Assembly: GCF_018598175.1 (NCBI RefSeq)
Contig: NZ_JAHESE010000017.1
Span: forward strand, 62,001 to 126,000
Length of the DNA stretch: 64,000 bases
Source of the DNA: Dawidia cretensis
GTDB lineage: Bacteria; Bacteroidota; Bacteroidia; Cytophagales; Cyclobacteriaceae
Reading direction: 5' to 3'
A program made the translations under genes and the position numbers. The notes below the pieces were generated by a model. It did not search any database. It was not told the origin of the DNA and saw only the letters and a program-made list of their open reading frames with translations. Shown here piece after piece: positions 35,934 through 45,000 of this stretch. Positions within the stretch are counted from its first letter, which is position 1. Every line of letters starts with the position of its first letter.

Positions 35934-36257
35934 ATGAGTGCATTGATCAACCTGGTAAACCAGATCTTTGAGATCGAGCAAAAAAACACCAGCAAAGGTG
36001 ACCCTGCGGACCTGGGCCGCAACATGGAGCGCCTGCGTCATCACCTCGACGAGCTCGGACTGCAATACCACAGCCCCCTGCATGAAAAATATACCGATAC
36101 ACGCACCGACTGCGTGGCGAGCATCGTCGGCGACCTGGTAGACGCATCGATGTATATCACCAAGGTGATCAAACCCATAGTCTTTCAAAAAGATACCGCG
36201 GGCAATCGTACCATCGTGCAGAAAGCCGTCGTTATAGTTGAACATCGTACCGTATGA
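35934..36257 (+). CDS. small GrpE-like protein
   Basis: 107 residues, much shorter than GrpE (about 180-200). Residues 1-42 are a charged helix (NLVNQIFEIEQKN ... LGRNMERLRHHLDELG); residues 43-107 have the pattern of the GrpE beta domain: GLQYHSPLHEKYTDTRTDCV, ITKVIKPIVFQKDTAGNRTIVQKAVVIVE, comparable to VHQAI...GYTLNGRTIRAAMVTV of GrpE. The stop overlaps the Hsp70 start (ATGA), so the two are coupled, which supports a nucleotide-exchange role. Divergent from pbpC, 95 bp apart. The assignment is by eye and moderate. Confidence 0.55.
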   Translation: MSALINLVNQIFEIEQKNTSKGDPADLGRNMERLRHHLDELGLQYHSPLHEKYTDTRTDCVASIVGDLVDASMYITKVIKPIVFQKDTAGNRTIVQKAVVIVEHRTV

Positions 36258-38764
36258 GTAGCACCATTGACTTTGCCATCGACCTGGGCACCACCAACTC
36301 GCTTATTGCGAAAGGGCAGTTCGGGACCATTGAAGTATATAAAAATCCCATCGGCCACAAAGAGACACTGCCGTCTGTCGTGGGCTTTCGCAACGATCGA
36401 ATTCTGATTGGCGATAAAGCCCGCGAGTATGTGGAGAAAGACCCCGAGAATGTATTCGGCGGCTTCAAGCGCAAGATGGGAACATCGGAAACATTCTTCG
36501 TCAAAAACCTGCAGGCGCAGAAAACTCCCATCGAGCTCTCGGCCCTGGTATTGAAAGAACTTAAGACCTTTGTGCACAACGCCCCTGCTATACCGTCGGT
36601 GGTCATTACCATACCGGCATCCTTCGACACGGTACAATCCAACGCCACCAAGAAGGCAGGCTACGAAGCCGGCTTTAAAGAAGTCGTGTTGCTGCAAGAG
36701 CCCATCGCCGCGTGCCTGGCCTTTGCCAACAAAAGCGATGGCGGGCAGAAACAAGGCAAGTGGCTGGTGTACGACCTGGGCGGCGGCACGTTTGACGTAG
36801 CCATTGTCTCCATCTCCGATGCTGAGCTGACCGTGATCGATCACAAGGGCGACAATTACCTGGGCGGTCTGGACTTCGACAACCTGCTGGTGGAGCGAAT
36901 CATTCTCAAGCAACTTTTCCAGCGCCCCAACTTGAAAAACCTGCAGGCAAAAGCGGCCAACCAGGCGATTGAGTTTAAGCGCTTGTATCAAATCTTACTA
37001 CACAAAGCCGAGAACGCCAAGAAAGAGCTCTCCGTCAGCCCACAAACCGAAGTGGAAATTTCGGTAGAAGATGATTCCGGCGATATACAGGATATCATAT
37101 TAACGCTCACCCGCGCCGACTTCAACAGCTGCATTGAAGACAAGGCTTTGTATACCATCGACCTGATCAACGAGCTGCTGCAACGCAATGCCCTGGCCAC
37201 GACCGACATTCAACAGGTCGTGTTGGTAGGGGGCAGCACGTATATACCGTTGGTACGCGAGCTGATTGAACGCAAGCTAAACATCGGTGTGAATGCATCG
37301 GTAGATCCTACTACCGCCGTTGTGGTAGGGGCTGCGCAATATGCCGCCACGAAACGGGCCGAGGCACAGGCCGACGTCCCGGCGCAGCCGAGGAGTACCA
37401 GCACCACGGCCCGCATACGCGTGAAAGCATCGTATCTCAAGACCAGCATGGACACCGAAGAGCTATTTCTCGCTACGCTGGAAGGCGACATCACGAATCT
37501 ACATTATCGTATCCAACGGGAAGACGGTGGTTATGACTCGGGGTTAAAGAAAGCCACAGAAAAAATACGCGAGTATCTCACCTTGTTGCCCGGTCAGTTA
37601 AGCCGGTTCCAGGTGAAATTCTTCGACGACCGTAACGACCCTGTGGAGGCCGAGATCGACCCCATCGAGATCGTGCAGGGCAAGTATAACATTCACGGCC
37701 AGCCGCTGCCCAACGACATCTGCCTGGAAGTAGACGACCTGCAAGAGCGCACGACCAAGCTGGAGCTGATCTTTGGTAAGAACAGTGTCTTGCCCCTGAA
37801 GAAGACCATCTACCGCGAAGTCTCTAAAACGATCTATAAGAACAGCAAGGATAAACTGATTGTCAGCATCCTGGAAGGTGATCGCTTTGCTTTTCCCTCG
37901 ACCAACCAGGTGATTGGTCTGATCGAGATCAACCCCGAGGAGCTGAACGCCGACCTGGTCAAAGGATCGGACCTCGAGATCAAGCTGGAGATCTCCGAGT
38001 CACGCGACATCAACGTGAATGTATACCTCAGCATGACGGAACAAGAATTCAAGAACGTCTTCAGCCCGTCGGAGCGGTATGTGAGCATTGGAAAACTAGA
38101 AGAGGAAGTTGACATTCTCATTGCCAAGCTGAAATCCGAGCTGCGCCAAAATGAGGCGACTGAAGATTATGAAACGGCCGGCAAGCTCGATACATACCTG
38201 CAAGAGGCTATGGTGATCCGTCAGGGCCTGGACAACTTGAACACATCGCTTAACAGCGACGAGAAGTATCACCTGGAAGAACGTAAGCGCAAGCTGGCCC
38301 AGAAATACGATCAGCTCGGAAGACTCCGCAAACTGACCGCCGCGCGGACAGAATACTTTGAGGTTAAAAGTCGCCTGGTCTATGAGTTCAGCCAAAGCGA
38401 TGAAGCGCGTGTGAAATATGAAACCCAGTATAAGCAGGCCATCGACAGCGAGCCGGGCTTTGTCGCGTCGGAAAGCGTTTTCCTGGTGGAAGCGAAGACC
38501 AAACAGCTGCGCATCATTCTAAACGACGTATTGCTTAATTCGCGTGATTTCCTGATCAGCCTGTATTACGACCTCGCCGGGCGATCGAAAGATGAGTTTA
38601 CAGACAAGCAGCGGGCGATAGGCTACCTGGAGCAAGGTGAGAAGGCTCTGGAGCGACAGAATTATAACGAGTTGAAAGTAATCAACCTCAACCTGCTTCA
38701 ACTGCTACCGGATAAGAGCGAGTATGTACGTCTGAAGAACTTTAAAGGAACGGGCATCGGGTGA
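36254..38764 (+). CDS. Hsp70-family chaperone with extended C-terminal region
   Basis: 836 residues, against about 640 for DnaK. The nucleotide-binding domain (1-370) is intact: IDLGTTNSL, VITIPASFDTVQSNATKKAG, LVYDLGGGTFDVAIV, VVLVGGSTYIPLV. After it comes an unassigned 170-residue stretch (about 385-545), then a beta segment resembling the DnaK substrate domain (TIYKNSKDKLIVSILEGDRFAF ... GLIEINPEE ... LEISESRDINVNVYL, about 555-640). A long helical, coiled-coil-rich tail follows to the end. Cytoplasmic; no signal or membrane helix. It is translated together with the GrpE-like gene, and is convergent (9 bp) with a pair of membrane-protein genes. Confidence 0.85.
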   Translation: MSSTIDFAIDLGTTNSLIAKGQFGTIEVYKNPIGHKETLPSVVGFRNDRILIGDKAREYVEKDPENVFGGFKRKMGTSETFFVKNLQAQKTPIELSALVLKELKTFVHNAPAIPSVVITIPASFDTVQSNATKKAGYEAGFKEVVLLQEPIAACLAFANKSDGGQKQGKWLVYDLGGGTFDVAIVSISDAELTVIDHKGDNYLGGLDFDNLLVERIILKQLFQRPNLKNLQAKAANQAIEFKRLYQILLHKAENAKKELSVSPQTEVEISVEDDSGDIQDIILTLTRADFNSCIEDKALYTIDLINELLQRNALATTDIQQVVLVGGSTYIPLVRELIERKLNIGVNASVDPTTAVVVGAAQYAATKRAEAQADVPAQPRSTSTTARIRVKASYLKTSMDTEELFLATLEGDITNLHYRIQREDGGYDSGLKKATEKIREYLTLLPGQLSRFQVKFFDDRNDPVEAEIDPIEIVQGKYNIHGQPLPNDICLEVDDLQERTTKLELIFGKNSVLPLKKTIYREVSKTIYKNSKDKLIVSILEGDRFAFPSTNQVIGLIEINPEELNADLVKGSDLEIKLEISESRDINVNVYLSMTEQEFKNVFSPSERYVSIGKLEEEVDILIAKLKSELRQNEATEDYETAGKLDTYLQEAMVIRQGLDNLNTSLNSDEKYHLEERKRKLAQKYDQLGRLRKLTAARTEYFEVKSRLVYEFSQSDEARVKYETQYKQAIDSEPGFVASESVFLVEAKTKQLRIILNDVLLNSRDFLISLYYDLAGRSKDEFTDKQRAIGYLEQGEKALERQNYNELKVINLNLLQLLPDKSEYVRLKNFKGTGIG

Positions 38765-38773
38765 TGTCTGTTC

Positions 38774-40333
38774 TTACTTATACCTGGCAAAGCCTTCGTA
38801 TTCTGTAAAATGCGTATTGTTGCATCCTACTACCTGCAGGCTGTCTTTAGCCGGCGAAGTAAATACAATGGCCGCCACGCCGTGAGACGGATAGGCGCCG
38901 ATGTACTGATAGGATCGTTTCAGATAGTTTAATGTTGTGGAATCCGGCGACAAAAATGCACCACGCACAGTACGCTCAACGCCGGCGCGCATAAGCAGGT
39001 GTGCTTTGAAGGTGACGTCATACGACCAGTCATTGCCGACATAAAACGACAGAACATCTTGAAGCTCCATCTTCGTTTCTATCTTTTGTCCCTTCGCCAG
39101 GTATGCAGTGTATATGGCCTGCTGGTTACGTAGAAAGATCACGATATCATAATCTGAATTATTGAGCAGTTGGGAGGGAATGGAGCTTGACGGCTGATAG
39201 CTCAGCAGAGACTCGCAGAAGTCAGGATATAGCGGCGTGCCGGTAGGCGGAACGTATGGCGGCTGCCGGCGGATCACCTCGGCAATCGAGTCTTTCCCTT
39301 GAACCGTCATTTGTCGCTTCACAATACTACGAATCTGTGCAGTAAAGGTTTGATATCCCATTTCTGAACGTGTGATACCCGTACCGGGAATGCTGGTCTG
39401 ATTTAAGTTGGGCCCTGTATACCCATGATCATCGTCGTCGGCGAGGTTGATCAGGACACGCAGCAACGTGATGATAAAAAACGCGATGCCAATAAAGGCG
39501 CCACACCCCGACCGTGAGTCACTGTTGCTTGACTTCGCCTCCTGCTTCTCCTGATGACGGTTAAAGATGGCGCGATTTTGCATGATGATCCGCTTGGTCT
39601 CCGTGCTGCAATTGAGCCCTTGCAGGTACGAGTATATACGCTGACAAAAATCGGCATACGTACGTTGTATCTCTACCGACAGGTTGATCAGCGCAATGGC
39701 CAGCATCTCTCGATACTGCGAAAGCGCCTCGGGCAGGTCGTTCAGGAAATCAATGAACGTACCGTCTACAAAATCATAGTGCCCCGGCACAAAGCTTATC
39801 TCTTTCCTCTCCGTGCGTTTGAGCTCCTCTGCCAGCGACTTGAGCGAATGCCCAAGCTTGCCGAAGGTGTCGTCGAAGAACGTCGATTCCAGCAAATGGC
39901 GGGCTAAGAGGAAAGAACGAGCCGTTGCAAAGTCTCGTTTTAGAAAGGCTTGATTGATACCCTTCCCTACCGGTTGTACCAGGTAGGGTGATATAAAAAT
40001 CTTAAACTGTCTGAACTCCGCCCGATAGCTGAGGTTGCGGTCATATAACGGGCCGGCTGCGGGCGCAGTGCCTTTTTCCAATAGGGCCAGTAGGCGGGGG
40101 TTATCGTATATCCATTGATGAAACAGGTAGGACTGTTGTTGCTTCAGGTCTTCGATCAACGTCAGGATGTCGTCTTTGGTAAGCGACTGCGTTCCCACCT
40201 GCAAGCTGCCTGTGCCACCATGGTCGAGCTCGATCAACAACCGTTTCTGAATGCGGAGCAAGTTGTTTACATCGGGTTGCTCTTGCGGAGCTCCGGCATA
40301 TTGCAAAACGGGAATGGGCGATCGGTACTGCAT
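38774..40333 (-). CDS. single-span membrane protein, Hsp70-adjacent paralogue 1
   Basis: 519 residues from ATG at 40333, the position that matches the MQYRSP start of its paralogue. Residues 1-275 are predicted cytoplasmic and mostly helical; conserved between the pair: LRIQKRLL-ELDH, LTKDDILTLI, FHQWI, LLEKG, ISPYLVQPVGKGINQAFLKRDFA. A Cys/Ser/Asp linker and one membrane helix follow (277-297, GCGAFIGIAFFIITLLRVLI), then an acidic DDDD and a C-terminal extracytoplasmic domain with SQLLNNSDYDIVIFL and FYVGNDW. No enzyme motif. It reads toward the end of the hsp70-like gene. Function unknown. Confidence 0.75.
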   Translation of the reverse strand: MQYRSPIPVLQYAGAPQEQPDVNNLLRIQKRLLIELDHGGTGSLQVGTQSLTKDDILTLIEDLKQQQSYLFHQWIYDNPRLLALLEKGTAPAAGPLYDRNLSYRAEFRQFKIFISPYLVQPVGKGINQAFLKRDFATARSFLLARHLLESTFFDDTFGKLGHSLKSLAEELKRTERKEISFVPGHYDFVDGTFIDFLNDLPEALSQYREMLAIALINLSVEIQRTYADFCQRIYSYLQGLNCSTETKRIIMQNRAIFNRHQEKQEAKSSNSDSRSGCGAFIGIAFFIITLLRVLINLADDDDHGYTGPNLNQTSIPGTGITRSEMGYQTFTAQIRSIVKRQMTVQGKDSIAEVIRRQPPYVPPTGTPLYPDFCESLLSYQPSSSIPSQLLNNSDYDIVIFLRNQQAIYTAYLAKGQKIETKMELQDVLSFYVGNDWSYDVTFKAHLLMRAGVERTVRGAFLSPDSTTLNYLKRSYQYIGAYPSHGVAAIVFTSPAKDSLQVVGCNNTHFTEYEGFARYK

Positions 40334-40450
40334 GATACGTTGGAAAGATACCGCAAACACACTTTCCCCGGCTTCTATTTGGGGGCCAAACCTTACGTGC
40401 AGTATAATTCACCTGGAAGTAAAGTTTATCCGGGCCACCAAATAAGGCGT

Positions 40451-41974
40451 TTAAGGGCGCTTTTGCGATATTTTCTCCAATAATACATTGTCGGGCATAA
40501 GTTGTAACCCACCGTTACCGGTGGTCAACGAAACACGTGCGTTTTTTTTACCCGTGCCGGCAGGAAGGTGATAGGTTTTATCTAACAGCACCAACGTGGT
40601 GGTATCAACTTTGGTAAAAATCCCGTACTGTGCTTTTACATCGGTCCAGGGATACACACCGCGTTTTATACTACCGGGAGATTGCCAGCTGTTGCCTACA
40701 TAAAAGGCCACCTGGTCGCGCATGCTGATCGACGTTCGTAATGATTCTCCTCTGGAGAGAAAACCATTGTATAAAGCCGAATCCCCTATAACAAACAGTA
40801 CGGCATCATACTGCGACCCGTTCACAATCGTCAACATCCGCGCGGCCGTAGGTTTATAGTTCGATAGATGCGTACCCGGTACGGCATGATGCCACAAGGT
40901 ATGCTCGTTGTTTACCTGGGGATTCGTTAACAATATATACCGCATGGAGTCGGCGCCGGCAGGCGTCAGCTGTTTTTGAACGATAGTTCGCAGACGATTG
41001 CGATAGCTGCAGTAGGTTTCCTCTATGGTGGGAATCTCTTCTTCGGCCCGACGCAATACAGTGCGGGTCTCCGGCCCTGGTGGATAAAATGGATTAAGCG
41101 GATCGATACGAACGAGCACTATAAGACCATAGACCAGTATACACAGGCCCACCAGAATACCTAGTACTTTGCTTGCTAGTAGCACATAACGAAGCCTTTT
41201 GAAGGTGCGGTAGCTGGATATCAACACGCTCCGTATAGGCGGAGCACATCGTAATTCCAGCATGCAATTGTATGCGTTGCTGGAAAAGTTGAGCACTGTC
41301 GCTTTTTTCGCCAGCAAGTTTACGAGGCACAAGCTTAACCATTCGCGAAGGGAGGCATGACTTTCCGGAAGGCCATTCAACAACGCTATAAAGTCGGGTG
41401 TAATATACCCAAACCACTCGCGATCAAATGGTGCTTTGTCAGACTCCACCCGCTCAAGCGCCTGCGCCTGATCGTCCAACAAATGGGCCAGCCGCGCCAG
41501 TATCTCTTCCGCTCGCGTGGGCACTAACAATGTGGCCACTTCGAGAAACCGTCGTACCCTGGCGAAATCACGCTGTACAAAAGACTGATTCATTCCGCGG
41601 CCAATCGACTCCACCAAATAGGGGGCTATAAAATCCTGAAAGGATTCAAAGGCGGGTTCGGCTACTAACCAGGGTTCGTACCGTGGCCCTTCCTCGGGCA
41701 CCTGCCCCCACTCCAGCAATCCCAACAGGGCGGGATGGCTTTCAATCCACTTGTGAAACATGCGCTCTTTCGCCGGCCGTAGCGCGCCTATCAGCTTAAG
41801 AATGTCGTCTTTGGTCCATGCGTCACTTCCGACCCGCAGCATATCGCCACCTTGATGCTCGAGTTCCAGCAACAAATCTTTTTGTATTCGTAGCCTCTGG
41901 GTTTCATTCCAGGACCGAGGGTCGGGATGATAACCGTTTAGATATAGAAGCGCATAAGGAGACCTGTACTGCAT
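40451..41974 (-). CDS. single-span membrane protein, Hsp70-adjacent paralogue 2
   Basis: 507 residues beginning MQYRSPYALLYLNGYHPD. Shares with paralogue 1: LRIQKDLLLELEH, TKDDILKLI, MFHKWI, LLEWGQVPEEGPRY, IAPYLVESIGRGMNQSFVQRDFA in the cytoplasmic half; one membrane helix at about 265-288; NGSQYDAVLFVI and FYVGNSW in the outer half. The two proteins are of equal plan but well diverged. It begins 92 bp after the alpha-2-macroglobulin gene stop, on the same strand, with a terminator between. The HPD at 16-18 lies too near the N-terminus for an ordinary J domain. Confidence 0.75.
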   Translation of the reverse strand: MQYRSPYALLYLNGYHPDPRSWNETQRLRIQKDLLLELEHQGGDMLRVGSDAWTKDDILKLIGALRPAKERMFHKWIESHPALLGLLEWGQVPEEGPRYEPWLVAEPAFESFQDFIAPYLVESIGRGMNQSFVQRDFARVRRFLEVATLLVPTRAEEILARLAHLLDDQAQALERVESDKAPFDREWFGYITPDFIALLNGLPESHASLREWLSLCLVNLLAKKATVLNFSSNAYNCMLELRCAPPIRSVLISSYRTFKRLRYVLLASKVLGILVGLCILVYGLIVLVRIDPLNPFYPPGPETRTVLRRAEEEIPTIEETYCSYRNRLRTIVQKQLTPAGADSMRYILLTNPQVNNEHTLWHHAVPGTHLSNYKPTAARMLTIVNGSQYDAVLFVIGDSALYNGFLSRGESLRTSISMRDQVAFYVGNSWQSPGSIKRGVYPWTDVKAQYGIFTKVDTTTLVLLDKTYHLPAGTGKKNARVSLTTGNGGLQLMPDNVLLEKISQKRP

Positions 41975-42012
41975 TCCCGGAAAGGTATAGATAAGTACGG
42001 TATCTTAGAAAT

Positions 42013-42039
42013 AAAAAATCTCCGGAGTTACCCGGAGAT
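42013..42039 (-). terminator. intrinsic terminator after the alpha-2-macroglobulin gene
   Basis: Minus strand: ATCTCCGG - GTAAC - TCCGGAGAT with an 8-bp perfect stem core, then six T (plus-strand A at 42013-42018). It lies 28 bp after the stop and separates the macroglobulin gene from the membrane paralogues. Confidence 0.8.
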
Positions 42040-42066
42040 CTTTATACTATACAAATACCGCTGTGG

Positions 42067-45000
42067 CTATTGTGCCGGTGATCCTTTTACTACCTCCACC
42101 ACCTGCCCTTTTTTGCGGGCGTAGATGCTCTTGTCGTACATAGCCTCACAGTTGACCGCCGGCAGATAGTACGAACCGGCGTAACCGGCCGTCAGACTGA
42201 CGTGGAACGTCTTGCGCTCCGTGGCGGAAAGATTGAAATAGGTATATACCCGGTCGTCTCGAATATCCTGGTATTGGAAGGAGCTGTTGGCCAACTGGCC
42301 TTCATCGTCAGTAATACGCAGGTTGTTGATTTCCCAGCCAGACGGGAATACTTGCGACAGGGCCAGGTTTTCATACGACGAGCGCGTGCCGTTGTGGATG
42401 ACCGTAACCTCGGCCAGGAACTCGGTGCCTTGTTCGAGCCGCGTTATGTCCAGGTCTTTGCCGTCGGTGTCTGTATACCGCACGCTGAGCGTCAGGTTGC
42501 TCTGCGCGTCTTCCTCCGCACCGCGGGCCGGCGTGCCTTCCATGATAAGCCGTGTAAACAGCATGCCGCCGCTTTCGTTGGTGATCTTAACACTTTCCTT
42601 GCGCAGCCCCGTCAGCGGGATGGCTACCTGCGCCACGGGCAGCTCGGTGCTGGCCTGCACCGTCTTGCCGTTGAGGACATAGGAGAACTTCAGCGTACCG
42701 CGTTTCTCCATACCGGCAAAAGCTCCGATGGCTTTCAGACAGAAGGCCGTCTCCTGCGTGCTCATCCAATAGCCGTAGTCGCCCAGGTACTTCGATATTT
42801 CTTTCAGCACGGCAAAGGCCTTGGTCTTGTCGCCCAGCGCCGCGAGCGTCTCCAGGATCAGCGCCTTATCGCGTACATCCGAGCCATAGCTATACGACAG
42901 CTCACGATACGGTTTCACCGTAGTCGTCAGGTTAGTGATCAGTTTCGTGGCAGCCTCAGGCTGACCCGCCTTCGCGTAAGCCGCTGCCAGCATCCACGCG
43001 GACGTGGTGTTGAGTTTACCCAACTCACGCAGTCGGTTCATGGCCCCCATCTCCGGCGCACCGGCCAACGCCAGGGTATACAGGCGATACGCCTGCATCA
43101 GGTCGTTGTTATAATAGTTATCGTTGCGACGCCATTCCTGCGCTTTGTTTTTCTGGTACTTCTTCCAGCGTTTCAACATGTCAGCCGGCACGTAATAACC
43201 TTTCGCCTCGGCTTCCACCAGGAAGTGGCCGGCGTATGTGGTCCCCCACGGATCAGAATGTTCCGCCGGACCGGGCCAGTAGCCAAAGCCACCATCACTT
43301 TGTATAAAGGACTTCAACCGCTCGATACCCGCTGTCACGTTGCGTTGGATATTTTTCTTTTCGAGCTCGGTCAGCTCCTTCACCTGTGCGAGGTATAGTT
43401 GTGGCAATACCGACGACGTTGTCTGCTCGATACAACCGTGCGGGTACTGAATGAGGTATTTCAAACGACTGCCCAGGTTGATCGGTGGCAGGTTTGAGAC
43501 CTCCACCACAGCCGTATTGGTACCCGTTATACCAAACGGCACTGCTTCGGCGGCCCAGCTCTTGCCGGCCTCCAACACCGACTCCGTTACCTTGGTCACG
43601 GGGGTGTTCGGGTTCCGCACCTCGATCTCGATCACATCGGTCGATTGGAATTTACCCGAACTGGCCGTCACTTCTACTTTCGCAATACCGGCCTCTGCTT
43701 TTACCGCCAGATCGAAATCTACCGTCAGATCACCATTCGTCGGCATCGCTACCGACTGGCTGGCATTGCCGGCCAGGCGTAGCGGACCCGATACCTTCAC
43801 ATCTATTTTTACATTCTTAATACCTTTCTCCTGCGTAAACAACGTTATCGGCAACTTAACCGTTTCTTCCGGGCCCAGCACACGCGGCAGCGTAGCCAGC
43901 ACCATCAACGGCTTGCGTACGGGCGTAGCCTTCTCGGCTTTGCCATAGGCACCTTCGTAGCCCGCTACCACCATGGTTTTAACCGACCCGATATATTGCG
44001 GCATGACGAACGTATGACTGTTGGTGCCACTGTTCAGGGTATACGGGCCGAAGTACTTCACCACCGGTTTAAAGCGGTTCGCGCGGGCGTCGTCTTCCTT
44101 GGCTGCCAGCTCGGCATCACCGCCGATTGCCAGCAGGCGTTCCAGGCGGGCGCCAAAGGCTCCCATCACATCATCAAATACATCCCACGTGCGAACGCCC
44201 AATGCCTCGCGCGCATAGAAGCGGTTCCAGGCATCGGGTGTTTTAAAGCGGGTGATATCCAACAACCCTTCGTCCACCACGGCGACGGTATACGTCATTT
44301 TGCGGTTGGTCTTTTCGGAAATGCGAATCGTAACCTCTTTACCCGGCTCGAGCTCGTCAGGCATGGTGATAACCGGCTCGAGGTGGGTCTTGGGATCCTC
44401 CACGCGAATGGACGACACGCCATACAACCGTATCGGCAGATCGTTCACCGTCTGCGCGTGCGGTTGTAACAGCGATACGTGCACGTAAATATTCGGCGCC
44501 ATGTCCGGCGAAGTATCGAAACTGAACTTGGTCTCGCCTTGCTGCGTCTCTACCCAATAGGTCTTCAGCACACGGCTGCCGTTCTCAAGGCTTACCAACG
44601 CACGGCCACCCGGTGCACTGCTAGGAATAGTGATGCTTACCTTCTCGCCAATATTATAGTTCGTCTTGTCCGTGGTGAACGAAAGCATCGTCGCACCGCC
44701 ACGCGAGTCGTCATCATCGCGGGCGCGGCTGTACCAGCCCGGCTCGTCGATATAGACGATCTGTCCTGTGCAGTGGCCCGAGACGGGATCACAGGCGCGC
44801 ACAAAGTAACGACCGTACTCGTACTCGCCCATTTTCATTTCAATTGTCCAGTTACCCTTGCCGTCAACGGTCCTGGCCTTGTCGCTCTTCACCAGCTTCG
44901 AGTACGAGCCTTCTATATAGTTGGCAATGCTCTCTTCCGAATTATCCCACCACCAGCGCCAGCCAAGCTTATATACCGACACCTCAATATCATCGCGCGA

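Noticed and set aside
41908-41934. HPD tripeptide at residues 16-18 of the second membrane paralogue as a DnaJ-type motif
   Set aside because: A J domain needs a helix of about 30 residues before HPD; here only 15 precede it, and the paralogue lacks HPD. It may be coincidence.
35934-41974. Chaperone cassette as an anti-phage defence island
   Set aside because: No nuclease, toxin, integrase, tRNA or transposase is nearby and base composition matches the neighbours; a housekeeping or envelope role is at least as likely.
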